Shown here piece by piece: positions 16,290-25,422 of a DNA stretch of 54,679 nt. Source of the DNA: CAYVBN01 sp964538565 (GTDB taxonomy: Bacteria > Pseudomonadota > Alphaproteobacteria > Rhizobiales > Xanthobacteraceae); the NCBI GenBank assembly GCA_964538565.1, contig CAZIGW010000160.1:1-54679 (forward strand), written 5' to 3'. A program made the translations under genes and the position numbers. A model generated the notes under the pieces. That model was not told the origin of the DNA. It saw only the letters and a list, made by a program, of their open reading frames with translations, and ran no database searches. Every line of letters starts with the position of its first letter. Position 1 is the stretch's first letter.

Positions 16290-17522
16290 TCAGCGGGCGA
16301 GATCGCCGAGCGAAAATCCGGCGATCCGCTTGTAGTTGTCCGACAGCGCCCGCAGCTCGTCCTGGCTGATGTAGTCCTCGAGCTTCTCGAACGGACGGTC
16401 GCCGACCAGCTCCTCGACCCGAATGTTGATGAAGTCCGGCGGGTGCTCGCGGTTGGTGCGCACCACCCTGGCGGTGGCGGGAAGCCGCTCGTGCTCATAG
16501 GCCTTGAGCGCGGCACGCGCGTCGCGTTCGCGGGCGAGGCAGTCGGCAAGGGTTCGCGCGTCGATCGCGCCCTGCGCGGCGCCGTTCGAGCCGCGCGGAT
16601 ACATCGGATGCGCGGCGTCGCCGGCCAGCGTGACGCGGTCGAACGTCCAGCGGTCGACCGGATCCTTGTCGACCATCGGATATTCGAGCACGAAATCCGC
16701 GTCGCGGATGAGTTGCGCGACGTCGAGCCAGTCGAAGCGCCAGCTCTCGTAGAGCGGCAGGAAATCCTCCAGTCGGCCGGGCCTGTTCCAGTCGTTCTTC
16801 TTGAACGTATCCTGCTTGATCTCCGCCATCCAGTTGACGAGCTGGCGTCCCTCGCCATCGACGTTGTCGATGATCGGATAGATGACGATCTTCCCCGTGA
16901 GGATCGAGCCGACGCGCATGTAGCTGCGCCCGGTAAGGATGGGCTTGCGCCGCGTCACGCCGCGCCACGTGTTGATGCCCGCGAAGGCGACGTCGTCGTC
17001 CGGATAGAACTGCTTGCGGATGACGGAACCGATGCCGTCGCAGGCGATCACCGCGTCGGCCTCGACCGGCTCCAGGGCGCGGCCGGACGAGGTCTGCGTG
17101 AAGAAGGCGCGCGCGCGATCCTCGCCCTGCTCGACGCCGACGCAGGCATGATCGGTCCGGATCCGGTCGGGACCGAGCCGCTCGAGCGCCGCCCGATAGA
17201 GAATGAGATGCAGACGGCCGCGGTGGATGCCGACTTCGGGAAACTGATAGCCGGCCGACCTGCCGCGCGGCTCCTTGTAGATGAGCTGGCCGAAGCGATT
17301 GAAGAAGCAGCTTTCGACGTTTTCGATGCCGGCCGCGAGCAGCGCATCGGCGACGCCGAGCTTGGCGAACTCCCGCATCGCGTGTGGCAGCAGCGTGATG
17401 CCGACCCCGAGTTCCTTGATTTCTGGCGCCCGTTCGTAGACGCGGCACGAGATGCCCCGCGCGTGCAAATTCAAGGCGAGCGACAGCCCGCAAATTCCGC
17501 CGCCGACAACCGCGATTTCCAT
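16290..17522 (-). CDS. FAD-dependent monooxygenase, PhzS/salicylate-hydroxylase-like
   Basis: A 410-residue group A flavoprotein hydroxylase, which uses NAD(P)H and O2 to hydroxylate aromatic or heteroaromatic substrates. It has the dinucleotide fold VVGGGICGLSLALNL at the N-terminus, the DG motif ADAVIACDGIGS, and the GD motif VTLAGDAAHPMYPRGSNGAAQG. Its overall pattern (LGVGITLLPHAMRE, EPRG...FPEVGIHRGRL, TWRGVTRRKP, LVNWMAEI) resembles the phenazine enzyme PhzS more than UbiH. No phenazine genes are present, so the substrate is probably another aromatic acid. The Tat hydrolase gene lies downstream. Confidence 0.85.
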   Translation of the reverse strand: MEIAVVGGGICGLSLALNLHARGISCRVYERAPEIKELGVGITLLPHAMREFAKLGVADALLAAGIENVESCFFNRFGQLIYKEPRGRSAGYQFPEVGIHRGRLHLILYRAALERLGPDRIRTDHACVGVEQGEDRARAFFTQTSSGRALEPVEADAVIACDGIGSVIRKQFYPDDDVAFAGINTWRGVTRRKPILTGRSYMRVGSILTGKIVIYPIIDNVDGEGRQLVNWMAEIKQDTFKKNDWNRPGRLEDFLPLYESWRFDWLDVAQLIRDADFVLEYPMVDKDPVDRWTFDRVTLAGDAAHPMYPRGSNGAAQGAIDARTLADCLARERDARAALKAYEHERLPATARVVRTNREHPPDFINIRVEELVGDRPFEKLEDYISQDELRALSDNYKRIAGFSLGDLAR

Positions 17523-17957
17523 GCCCGAAGCCTGCCATTCCTGCGCGACGGCAGCGACATTAGCGCGCAGGCCGCGGCAGGGTCAAAATCCTCCTTGCCG
17601 CGCTGCGTCCGGCCGGCATCTATGCGGCGCGGACTGCAGGTCCAGACCGCGGGCCGGGCCGGAACCCGGGCGTCCCGGGCCGGTTCTGTACAGGGCGTGG
17701 ATCGGGCCGGATCGCGGCCGCGGGCGGAGAGGGCCGCACGGGAAGACGCGAGCCGCGCGAACCCTGAGGTGCTTGCGGCAGCCGGCGCAATCTTGATTGC
17801 GTGCAGGAAAACGGTATCCACTCTGGCAGGTCGCACTCGGGCCGGCCGCTCGAAGCGCGTCGTTTCTAAGGATTTGTTTGCAATCGTCGAGCACGGAAGG
17901 GCACGAAGAGAGGACCTGCGGACGCATGCGATCGGGCGGAGCATTTCGGGATCGGTA
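17523..17957. other. 435-bp divergent intergenic region, no gene seen
   Basis: Lies between the flavin monooxygenase (minus) and the YbhN-like gene (plus) and should hold both promoters, though no convincing -35/-10 pair was identified. It contains a GC-rich snap-back around 17665-17679 (CCCGGG-CGT-CCCGGG) and a possible worn remnant of the dispersed repeat near 17807-17826 (GAAAACGGTATCCACT). The open frames across it are low-complexity Arg/Ala strings with no family resemblance. Confidence 0.45.
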
Positions 17958-19016
17958 ATGTCAGAGCGTCTACGCGCGGCCGCGCGCTTTTTCGACGAGA
18001 AGCTCGGCTGGGGCCGCATCGGATTCGCCCTGAGCATGACGATCATCGCCATCGCGGCGGTGGTCCTGTATCGAACGCTCCAGGACATCAACGTCGACCA
18101 GCTCGTCGCCGCCCTGAAGGCGATTTCCCTGCGCGACACGCAGGTTGCCGCCGCATTGGTGGCGTGCGGCTACTTCACGCTGACGTTCTATGATCTCTTC
18201 GCGCTGCGCACCATCGGCCGCAAGGACGTGCCGTACCGGATCGCGGCGCTCGCCGCGTTCACCAGCTACTCGGTCGGGCACAACGTCGGCGCCAGCGTCT
18301 TCACCGGCGGCGCCGTACGCTACCGCATCTATTCGGGCTGCGGCCTCACCGCGGTCGAGGTGGCGAAGATCTGCTTCATTGCCGGACTGACCTTCTGGCT
18401 CGGCAACGCGACCGTCCTCGGACTTGGCATCGCGCTGCATCCCAAGGCGGCAACGGCGATCGACCAGCTTCCGGCCTGGTTCAACCGACTGGCCGCCGTC
18501 GCCATCCTGACGGTGCTCGCGACCTATGTGGGCTGGGTGTGGCGCATGCCGCGCGTCATCGGCCGCAGCAACTGGGAAGTCGCGCTGCCGAGCGGACCGC
18601 TGACTCTGCTGCAGATCGTGATCGGCATCCTCGATCTCGCCTTCTGCGCCCTCGCCATGTACATGCTGGTGCCCGAGGAGCCTCACATCGGCTTTGTGAC
18701 GCTCGCGGTCATCTTCGTCTCGGCGACGCTCCTGGGGTTCGCCAGCCATTCGCCGGGCGGCCTCGGCGTCTTCGACGCAGCGATGCTCGTCGCCCTGTGG
18801 CGCTACGACTACGACCGCGAAGAAGTGCTGGCCGGGCTGCTGCTGTTCCGACTGCTCTACTACATCATCCCGTTTGCGATCTCGCTCGCCATTCTGGGCG
18901 TTCGCGAATTCGTACTCGGCGTCAAGGTCCCGGCGCTGGCCGACGAAACCTGGCGCGGCGCGGACGGCCCCGAGGCCAGGTCCGACGTCATCGAGAAGAA
19001 GCGCGATCTCGCCTGA
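17958..19016 (+). CDS. YbhN/UPF0104-family integral membrane protein (MprF-like flippase domain)
   Basis: A 352-residue polytopic membrane protein of the lysylphosphatidylglycerol synthase transmembrane (UPF0104/YbhN) family. About eight hydrophobic segments are visible, with the conserved blocks SYSVGHNVGASVFTGGAVRYRIYS and FASHSPGGLGVFDAAML. It lacks the C-terminal acyltransferase domain of MprF, so it is a stand-alone flippase-like or lipid-transport protein. ATG 17958 is chosen; the frame stays open far upstream but only antisense to the monooxygenase gene. It is followed after 222 bases by phoR on the same strand. Confidence 0.85.
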   Translation: MSERLRAAARFFDEKLGWGRIGFALSMTIIAIAAVVLYRTLQDINVDQLVAALKAISLRDTQVAAALVACGYFTLTFYDLFALRTIGRKDVPYRIAALAAFTSYSVGHNVGASVFTGGAVRYRIYSGCGLTAVEVAKICFIAGLTFWLGNATVLGLGIALHPKAATAIDQLPAWFNRLAAVAILTVLATYVGWVWRMPRVIGRSNWEVALPSGPLTLLQIVIGILDLAFCALAMYMLVPEEPHIGFVTLAVIFVSATLLGFASHSPGGLGVFDAAMLVALWRYDYDREEVLAGLLLFRLLYYIIPFAISLAILGVREFVLGVKVPALADETWRGADGPEARSDVIEKKRDLA

Positions 19017-19159
19017 CGGCGGCGCCACTTGTCGAGATCGTCACCGAGCGCACGCGCGATGCGACTCGACGGCGAGTTCGCGCCGCGCGGCCGCGCCAGA
19101 GCGCGTGTCGGAGATGTGAAAGTCGGTTTGCGTAAAATCACGCACGAATTCATGGCGCG

Positions 19160-19206
19160 GCGCATGATCTGACGGCGAACGGATTTCACTTCGCCGGATC
19201 ATGCGC
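19160..19206. repeat. palindromic repeat element, GCGCATGATC variant
   Basis: A 47-bp element with perfect 10-base ends GCGCATGATC / GATCATGCGC and inner arms GGCGAA / TTCGCC, just upstream of phoR. It is a sequence variant of the window-wide family with CGGCGAA in place of CCGAAAA. Confidence 0.75.
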
Positions 19207-19238
19207 TAAGGATTCCGGACGATCGCATGGGCTGATTC

Positions 19239-20570
19239 ATGGCGACTGGCGGCCAGTCCGGAGACTCCTCTGCAAGCCACAGCGCGGGATTGAGCCGGCT
19301 TTGGCAGGCGCGGCTCGTGCTCGTCGCCGCTGTCGGCGTGTTTCTCGGCTTTCTCGCACTCGGATCGCTCTCGCCGATTCAGGCAATCCTGGGATTTGTC
19401 GTCGTGGCCGGGGCGGCGCTGCTCGATGCCGGTACGGCGCTGCGCAGCGATCGCGTCCCCGCGGCCGACCAAGGCGCGCTGAGCCAGGCCGAACGCACGA
19501 TCGACGCGGTGATCGCCGGGCTCCCCGACCCCGTGATCGTGCTAGATCGCGACGGCCTCGTGACGGCGTTCAACGACAAGGCGCTGGCAGTCGCCCCGGC
19601 GCTCACCCGCGGAGCGCCGGTGCTGCTCGCGCTTCGCGTTCCCGACGTGGTGCAGGCGATCCGCCGGACAGCCACGGGCGGCGGGATGTCGCGCGTCGAG
19701 TTCTTCGAGCGGGTGCCCGCCGACCGCTGGTCGGAGGCGCTCGTGTTCCCGATCCTCCTGCCGGTCGGCGCGCCGGGTGGCAGTCGCGAGCGCGTCGTCG
19801 TAACGTTCCACGACCTGACGCCGCTGCGCCGCGTCGAGGAGATGCGCGCCGACTTCATCGCCAACGCCAGCCACGAGCTGCGCACGCCGCTCGCCTCGCT
19901 TTCGGGATTCATCGAAACCCTGCAGGGCCCGGCACGCGAGGATGCCGCCGCGCGCGAGCGCTTCCTCGCCATCATGAAGGAGCAGGCGACCCGCATGGCG
20001 CGCCTGATCGACGATCTCCTGTCGCTGTCGCGCATCGAGCTGAACGAGCACGTGCCCCCGCGCGGGTCGGTCGACCTCGTCGGCATCATCCGGCAGGTCG
20101 CCGACGGGCTGCAGCCGCTCGCGCGCGATCGCGAGGTCGCGGTCAAGATCGAAGCGCCGGCGGGCCCGCTCGCGGTGATCGGAGACCGTGACGAACTGAT
20201 CCGCGTTTTCGAAAACCTGGTCGAAAATGCGCTCAAGTACGGGGCGACGGGCAAACGCGTCGAGATCACGGTCGCCCGCGACACGGGTGCCGCCGACGAA
20301 GTCTGCGTCGCCGTGCGCGACCACGGCCCCGGCATCGCGCCCGAGCACCTGCCGCGCCTGACCGAGCGCTTCTACCGCGTCGACGTCAGCGAAAGCCGCG
20401 CCCAGGGCGGAACCGGCCTGGGCCTTTCCCTCGTCAAGCACATCCTGACCCGGCACCACGGGCGGCTGACGATCTCAAGCGAGCTCGGCCGCGGAGCGAT
20501 CTTCACGGTGCGACTTCCGGGCGCACCCGGCCGGACCCCGGCGGAGACAGATTCGCGAGCCGGGTCATAG
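19239..20570 (+). CDS. phoR: phosphate regulon sensor histidine kinase PhoR
   Basis: A 443-residue membrane histidine kinase. Two close hydrophobic helices (about residues 24-64) form the anchor. A PAS domain (IDAVIAGLPDPVIVLDRDGLV) follows, then the dimerisation domain with phospho-acceptor His212 (FIANASHELRTPLASLSG). The ATPase domain has N box NLVENALKYG, G1 DHGPGI and G2 GGTGLGLSLVKHIL. It senses phosphate sufficiency through the Pst-PhoU complex and phosphorylates PhoB. It heads the phosphate cluster; the Pho box lies just after its stop, so phoR itself is probably transcribed from its own promoter. Confidence 0.95.
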   Translation: MATGGQSGDSSASHSAGLSRLWQARLVLVAAVGVFLGFLALGSLSPIQAILGFVVVAGAALLDAGTALRSDRVPAADQGALSQAERTIDAVIAGLPDPVIVLDRDGLVTAFNDKALAVAPALTRGAPVLLALRVPDVVQAIRRTATGGGMSRVEFFERVPADRWSEALVFPILLPVGAPGGSRERVVVTFHDLTPLRRVEEMRADFIANASHELRTPLASLSGFIETLQGPAREDAAARERFLAIMKEQATRMARLIDDLLSLSRIELNEHVPPRGSVDLVGIIRQVADGLQPLARDREVAVKIEAPAGPLAVIGDRDELIRVFENLVENALKYGATGKRVEITVARDTGAADEVCVAVRDHGPGIAPEHLPRLTERFYRVDVSESRAQGGTGLGLSLVKHILTRHHGRLTISSELGRGAIFTVRLPGAPGRTPAETDSRAGS

Positions 20571-20577
20571 ACTTCGG

Positions 20578-20595
20578 TTGTCATCTGTCTGTCAT
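20578..20595 (+). promoter_or_regulatory. Pho box (PhoB operator) of pstS
   Basis: TTGTCAT-CTGT-CTGTCAT: two PhoB half-sites in tandem, one base off the CTGTCAT-N4-CTGTCAT consensus. A weak -10-like ATAGAA follows at 20605-20610, so PhoB would stand in for the -35. The transcript would have a leader of about 190 bases before pstS. Confidence 0.9.
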
Positions 20596-20802
20596 CAGGC
20601 GCTCATAGAAGTGTGACATGGAGCGCGTAGGGATTCCGCCAGCTTCGGCCCGGCCGGTCTGCACGACGACGATGGAAACCCGGGCGAAGCGCTTGGTGTT
20701 GTGCGTCGAAACGTACTCCCAACACGCAAAGCAAACGCAGCAGACACTGAGCGCCGCGGGCCGCCGGTCCGCGTCGGTCAGCTGCAACCACGGAGAAAGC
20801 AC

Positions 20803-21852
20803 GTGAAGATCTTCAAGACGTTCGTGGCCGCCGGCGCCCTTGCCGCCGTCACCACGCTGAGCGCGGCCGCCGCCGACATCTCCGGCGCCGGTGCCACATT
20901 CCCATACCCGATCTACGCCAAGTGGGCGGATGCCTACAAGAAGGAGACCGGCGTCGGTCTCAACTACCAGTCGATCGGTTCGGGCGGCGGCATCAAGCAG
21001 ATCACCGCCAAGACGGTCACGTTCGGCGCCACCGACGCCCCGCTCAAGGGCGACGATCTCGCCAAGAACGGCCTCGTCCAGTTCCCGATGGTCATGGGCG
21101 GCATCGTGCCGGTCGTGAACCTCGACGGCGTCAAGCCCGGCGATCTCGTGATCGACGGCCCGACTCTCGCGCGCATCTTCCTCGGCGAGGTGAAGACCTG
21201 GAACGACCCGGCCATCGCCAAGCTCAACCCGTCGGTCAAGCTGCCGGCGCAGGCGATCGCCGTCGTCCATCGTTCCGACGGATCGGGCACGACCTTCAAC
21301 TTCACGGACTACCTGGTGAAGGTCAGCGCCGACTGGAAGTCCAAAGTCGGCAGCAACACCGCCGTCGAGTGGCCGGTCGGTCTCGGCGCGAAAGGCAACG
21401 AAGGCGTCGCCAACAACGTGGCCCAGACCAAGGGCTCGATTGGCTACGTGGAATATGCCTACGCCAAGCAGAACAAGCTCACCTACACCAAGATGATCAA
21501 CAAGGACGGCAAGACCGTCTCTCCGACCATCGAGGCCTTCCAGGCGGCGGCCGCCAACGCCGACTGGAACTCGGTTCCGGGCTACGGGGTGATCCTCAGC
21601 AACCAGCCGGGCGCCGCCTCCTGGCCGATGACGGCCGCGACGTTCATTCTGATCCACAAGCAGCCGCAGGATCCGGCGGCGGCCGCCACCGCGCTCAAGT
21701 TCTTCGCCTGGGCCTACGCCAAGGGCGACAAGATGGCGGAAGAGCTCGACTACGTGCCGATGCCGAAGAACGTCGTCGAGACGGTCGAGAAGATGTGGGC
21801 CGCGGAGATCAAGGACTCCGGCGGCAAGCCGCTCTACGCGATGGCGAACTGA
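20803..21852 (+). CDS. pstS: phosphate ABC transporter periplasmic binding protein PstS
   Basis: A 349-residue PstS. The signal peptide (KIFKTFVAAGALAAVTTLSAAAA) precedes the mature start DISGAGATFPYPIYAKWADAYKKETG. Phosphate-contacting loops are evident: GSGGGIKQI, GATDAPL and RSDGSGTTFNFTDYL. GTG 20803 with GGAG at 20792 gives the right signal-peptide length. It is the first gene behind the Pho box and is followed by a strong hairpin terminator that should keep PstS in excess of the membrane subunits. Confidence 0.96.
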   Translation: MKIFKTFVAAGALAAVTTLSAAAADISGAGATFPYPIYAKWADAYKKETGVGLNYQSIGSGGGIKQITAKTVTFGATDAPLKGDDLAKNGLVQFPMVMGGIVPVVNLDGVKPGDLVIDGPTLARIFLGEVKTWNDPAIAKLNPSVKLPAQAIAVVHRSDGSGTTFNFTDYLVKVSADWKSKVGSNTAVEWPVGLGAKGNEGVANNVAQTKGSIGYVEYAYAKQNKLTYTKMINKDGKTVSPTIEAFQAAAANADWNSVPGYGVILSNQPGAASWPMTAATFILIHKQPQDPAAAATALKFFAWAYAKGDKMAEELDYVPMPKNVVETVEKMWAAEIKDSGGKPLYAMAN

Positions 21853-21867
21853 GACGCTTCGAAGCCG

Positions 21868-21895
21868 GGAAAAGGCGCCGACCGGCGCCTTTTCC
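21868..21895 (+). terminator. intrinsic (partial) terminator between pstS and pstC
   Basis: Perfect 12-bp stem GGAAAAGGCGCC / GGCGCCTTTTCC around GACC, with the T-run in the 3' arm. Being inside the operon, it probably acts as a partial terminator. Confidence 0.85.
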
Positions 21896-21965
21896 TTGCC
21901 GACGCGACGAAAAAGACGACTTGTGCGGCGGCTGCAGGGCCGCTTGAGTCGGCCCCCGATCGGAC

Positions 21966-23003
21966 ATGACGCAGGGGAGCCGGATGGAGCCAGACAGGAG
22001 ACCGCCCGTGGTCGACGCCGTATTGCAGGATCAGGCGTATTCCCCATTGCGGTCGGGCACGCGCGCGCTTCCCATGCTGGCGCGCCTGCGCCGCAGCGAC
22101 GCGGCCTTTCGTCATCTCACGCGCGCCGCCGCGGTCCTCGTGCTGCTCATTCTCGGCGGCGTCATTCTCGCGCTGGTGCACGGCGCCTGGCCGGCGCTGA
22201 GGACGTTCGGTTTCGATTTTCTCGTGAGCGAGCACTGGAATCCGGTCACGGAGCGCTTCGGCGCGCTCGCGCCGATCTACGGCACGCTGGTGACGTCCTG
22301 CATCGCCATGCTGATCGCGGTGCCATTCGGCCTGCTGATCGCGCTCTTCCTCACCGAACTCTGCCCGTTGTGGCTGCGCCGCCCGATCGGCATCGCCATC
22401 GAGTTGCTCGCCGGCATTCCGAGCATCATCTACGGCATCTGGGGGCTGTTCGTCCTGGCGCCCTTCCTGCAACGCACGCTGCAGCCGGCGCTGATCAACC
22501 TGTTCGGGGACGTGCCGGTCCTCTCCTCGCTGTTCGCCGGACCGCCCTACGGCATCGGCATGCTCACCGCCGGCCTGATCCTGGCCATCATGGTGCTGCC
22601 GTTCGTCACCTCGATCTCGCGCGACGTGTTCGAGGCGGTGCCCTCGGTGCTGAAGGAAGCCGCCTACGGCGTCGGCTGCACCACCTGGGAGGTCGTGCGC
22701 TATATCGTCCTGCCCTACGCCCGCGTCGGCGTCATCGGCGGCGTCATGCTGGGGCTCGGCCGCGCGCTCGGCGAAACCATGGCGGTGACGTTCGTGATCG
22801 GCAACGCCCACCGCGTGTCCGCGTCCCTGCTCGCACCCGGCACCACGATCTCCGCCACGATCGCCAACGAGTTCACCGAGGCGGTCGGCGACCTCTACAC
22901 GTCGGCGCTGATCGCGCTCGGCCTCATCCTGTTCGCCATCACCTTCATCGTGCTCGCCGCCGCCCGCTACATGCTGATGCGGATCGAACGCCGGATCGGA
23001 TAA
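21966..23003 (+). CDS. pstC: phosphate ABC transporter permease PstC
   Basis: A 345-residue permease with about six to seven hydrophobic helices. Family blocks include GTLVTSCIAMLIAVPFGLLIALFLTEL, LLAGIPSIIYGIWGLFVLAP and the ATPase-contacting EAA loop KEAAYGVGCTTWEVVRYIVLPYARVG. A second ATG at 21984 (GGGGAG close upstream) is an equally possible start and would shorten it by six residues. It pairs with PstA, whose gene begins three bases after this stop. Confidence 0.95.
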   Translation: MTQGSRMEPDRRPPVVDAVLQDQAYSPLRSGTRALPMLARLRRSDAAFRHLTRAAAVLVLLILGGVILALVHGAWPALRTFGFDFLVSEHWNPVTERFGALAPIYGTLVTSCIAMLIAVPFGLLIALFLTELCPLWLRRPIGIAIELLAGIPSIIYGIWGLFVLAPFLQRTLQPALINLFGDVPVLSSLFAGPPYGIGMLTAGLILAIMVLPFVTSISRDVFEAVPSVLKEAAYGVGCTTWEVVRYIVLPYARVGVIGGVMLGLGRALGETMAVTFVIGNAHRVSASLLAPGTTISATIANEFTEAVGDLYTSALIALGLILFAITFIVLAAARYMLMRIERRIG

Positions 23004-23006
23004 CGC

Positions 23007-23852
23007 ATGCTCGACCTCTACGCACGCCGAAGGCACCGAAATTCGATCGTCCTCGGACTGTCGCTTGCGGCCACCCTGGTCGGCCTCGGCTGGCTGGTCC
23101 TCATTCTCGGAACGCTGTTGTGGCAGGGACTGAGCGGCCTCTCCCTGCAGGTGTTCACCCAGATGACGCCGCCGCCGGGCGCCGCCGGCGGGCTGCTCAA
23201 CCCGATCGTCGGCAGCCTGATCCTCACCGCGCTCGCGGTCCTCATCGGCACGCCGCTCGGCATCCTCGCCGGCACCTACATGGCCGAATACGGCCGTTAC
23301 GGTCATCTCGCCCAGGTGGTGCGCTTCATCAACGACATCCTGCTCAGCGCGCCCTCGATCGTCGTCGGCCTTTTCGTCTACGAGGTCATGGTGCGGCCGA
23401 TGGGCCATTTCTCGGGCCTGGCAGGCGCCGTGGCGCTGGCGGTCATCGTCGTCCCGGTGGTGGTGCGCACGACCGAGGACATGCTGATGCTGGTGCCGAA
23501 GGAATTGCGCGAGGCCGCCACCGCGCTCGGCATGCCGCGCGCGCACGTGATCTCGCGGGTTTGCTACAGGGCCGCGCGCGCCGGCATCGTCACCGGGGTC
23601 CTGCTCGCGATCGCGCGCGTGAGCGGCGAGACCGCGCCGCTGCTGTTCACCGCCCTCAACAACCAGTTCTTCAGCGCCGACCTCAATGCGCCGATGGCGA
23701 GCCTGCCGGTCGTCATCTTCCAGTTCGCCTTGAGCCCGTACAAGGATTGGCAGAGCCTTGCCTGGATCGGCGCGCTGATCATCACCTTCGCGGTGCTCGC
23801 GCTGAGCATCGTCGCACGGGCGCTCGCCGCCTCCACAAGGAAGTCGCCATGA
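23007..23852 (+). CDS. pstA: phosphate ABC transporter permease PstA
   Basis: A 281-residue permease partner of PstC with six predicted helices. Typical blocks are GGLLNPIVGSLILTALAVLIGTPLGILAGTYMAEYG, RFINDILLSAPSIVVGLFVYEV and the EAA loop REAATALGMPRAHVISRV. It starts three bases after pstC, and its stop overlaps the pstB start in an ATGA, indicating translational coupling. Confidence 0.95.
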   Translation: MLDLYARRRHRNSIVLGLSLAATLVGLGWLVLILGTLLWQGLSGLSLQVFTQMTPPPGAAGGLLNPIVGSLILTALAVLIGTPLGILAGTYMAEYGRYGHLAQVVRFINDILLSAPSIVVGLFVYEVMVRPMGHFSGLAGAVALAVIVVPVVVRTTEDMLMLVPKELREAATALGMPRAHVISRVCYRAARAGIVTGVLLAIARVSGETAPLLFTALNNQFFSADLNAPMASLPVVIFQFALSPYKDWQSLAWIGALIITFAVLALSIVARALAASTRKSP

Positions 23853-24658
23853 CGCTCTCCGTCTCCGCCCCCGCCGCGACCGAGACCGCCGCCGAACCGG
23901 GCGGGCGGGAGAAGATCTCGATCCGGGATCTGCGCTTCTACTACGGCGAGAGCCGGGCGCTCGACGGCATCAGCCTGCCGCTCTACGCGCACCGGGTCAC
24001 GGCCTTCATCGGCCCGTCTGGCTGCGGAAAATCCACCCTTCTGCGGGCGCTGAACCGGATCTACGATCTCTATCCGAACCAGCGTGCCGAAGGGGAGGTG
24101 CTGCTCGACGGGGAGAACGTCCTGTCGCCCGAGCAGGATCTCAATCTGTTGCGCTCGCGCATCGGCATGGTGTTCCAGAAGCCGACGCCGTTCCCGATGT
24201 CGATCTACGAGAACATCGCGTTCGGCATCCGGCTGTACGAACGCCTGCCGAAGTCCGAGATGGATGCCCGCGTGGAATACGCGCTGCAGCGCGCGGCCTT
24301 GTGGAGCGAGGTCAAGGACAAGCTCGGGGCCAACGGGCTCAGCCTGTCGGGCGGCCAGCAGCAGCGGCTCTGTATCGCCCGCACGGTGGCGGTGAAGCCC
24401 GAGGTCATTCTGCTCGACGAGCCCTGCTCGGCGCTCGATCCGATCTCGACCGCGAAGATCGAGGAGCTGATCGACGAGCTCAAGGCCGAGTACACGATCG
24501 TCATCGTCACGCACAACATGCAGCAGGCGGCACGCGTCTCCGACTACACGGCGTTCATGTATCTCGGCCACCTGGTCGAGTTCGACAGCACCACCAAGAT
24601 CTTCACCACGCCGCGCGACCAGCGCACGCAGGATTACATCACGGGCCGCTTCGGCTGA
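23849..24658 (+). CDS. pstB: phosphate ABC transporter ATPase PstB
   Basis: A 269-residue ABC ATPase. Walker A GPSGCGKST is at residues 55-63, the Q-loop is VFQKPTPFPMSIYENIAFG, the signature is LSLSGGQQQRL, Walker B is VILLDEPCSALDP and the switch His is in VIVTHNMQQAARVSD. All are characteristic of PstB. The stop of pstA overlaps its ATG by four bases, and phoU follows after 31 bases. Confidence 0.97.
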   Translation: MTLSVSAPAATETAAEPGGREKISIRDLRFYYGESRALDGISLPLYAHRVTAFIGPSGCGKSTLLRALNRIYDLYPNQRAEGEVLLDGENVLSPEQDLNLLRSRIGMVFQKPTPFPMSIYENIAFGIRLYERLPKSEMDARVEYALQRAALWSEVKDKLGANGLSLSGGQQQRLCIARTVAVKPEVILLDEPCSALDPISTAKIEELIDELKAEYTIVIVTHNMQQAARVSDYTAFMYLGHLVEFDSTTKIFTTPRDQRTQDYITGRFG

Positions 24659-24689
24659 GCGTCGGGGCGCCCGATCAGGACACGAACCA

Positions 24690-25406
24690 ATGACCGAACA
24701 GCACACCGCAAAGGCCTTCGACGTCGACCTGCAGGACCTCGCCCGCATGGTGGCCGAAATGGGCGGCCTTGCCGAAAAACAGATCGGCGACGCCATCGAC
24801 GCGCTGGCCAAGCGCGACTCCAAGCTCGCCCAGCGCGTCGTCTCCCAGGACGTCAAGATCGACGCGCTGCAGCGCGAAATCGAGGAGAAGGCGATCCTGA
24901 CCATCGCGCGCCGCCAGCCGATGGCGGTCGACCTGCGGGAGATCGTCGCCGCGCTGCGCGTCTCCAACGATCTCGAGCGCATCGGCGATCTTGCCAAGAA
25001 CATCGGCAAGCGCGTGATCGCCATCGCGGGCGAATTCTATCCCGTCAAGATCATGCGCGGCGTCGAACACATGGCCGACCTCGTGCTCGCCCAGGTGAAA
25101 GACGTGCTCGATGCCTATGCGCGGCGCGATGCCGCCAAGGCGCTCGCCGTCTGGCGCGGCGACGAGGAGATCGATGCCGTCAACAACTCGCTGTTCCGCG
25201 AGCTCCTCACCTACATGATGGAGGATCCGCGCAACATCACCTTCTGCATCCATCTGCTGTTCTGCGCCAAGAACATCGAGCGGATGGGCGACCACGCCAC
25301 CAACATCGCCGAGACGGTGCACTACATGGTCGAAGGGCATCCGCTCGTGGACGAACGCCCCAAGGGCGACACGACGAGCCTGACCACGGTCCCGTTCGAC
25401 AGCTGA
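24690..25406 (+). CDS. phoU: phosphate transport system regulator PhoU
   Basis: A 238-residue PhoU with two homologous three-helix bundles. Each carries the metal-binding E/D-rich signature: RVSNDLERIGDLAKNIGKR in the first and CAKNIERMGDHATNIAETVHY in the second. PhoU relays the state of the Pst transporter to PhoR and restrains PhoB activation and phosphate uptake. It lies between pstB and phoB, co-directional and closely spaced. Confidence 0.96.
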   Translation: MTEQHTAKAFDVDLQDLARMVAEMGGLAEKQIGDAIDALAKRDSKLAQRVVSQDVKIDALQREIEEKAILTIARRQPMAVDLREIVAALRVSNDLERIGDLAKNIGKRVIAIAGEFYPVKIMRGVEHMADLVLAQVKDVLDAYARRDAAKALAVWRGDEEIDAVNNSLFRELLTYMMEDPRNITFCIHLLFCAKNIERMGDHATNIAETVHYMVEGHPLVDERPKGDTTSLTTVPFDS

Positions 25407-25422
25407 GCGGCGAGCGACAAGC

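Noticed and set aside
16134..17957. long 5' extension of the YbhN-family frame
   Set aside because: The extension is antisense to the flavin monooxygenase and has no membrane or domain character; the family length fits ATG 17958.
20581..22047. 488-codon minus-strand open frame over the Pho box and pstS
   Set aside because: Antisense to pstS, and it crosses the Pho box, the pstS leader and the terminator, which would have to be coding.
21834..23546. 570-codon minus-strand open frame across pstC and pstA
   Set aside because: Its charged, low-complexity translation mirrors hydrophobic helices on the other strand; pstC and pstA are certain.
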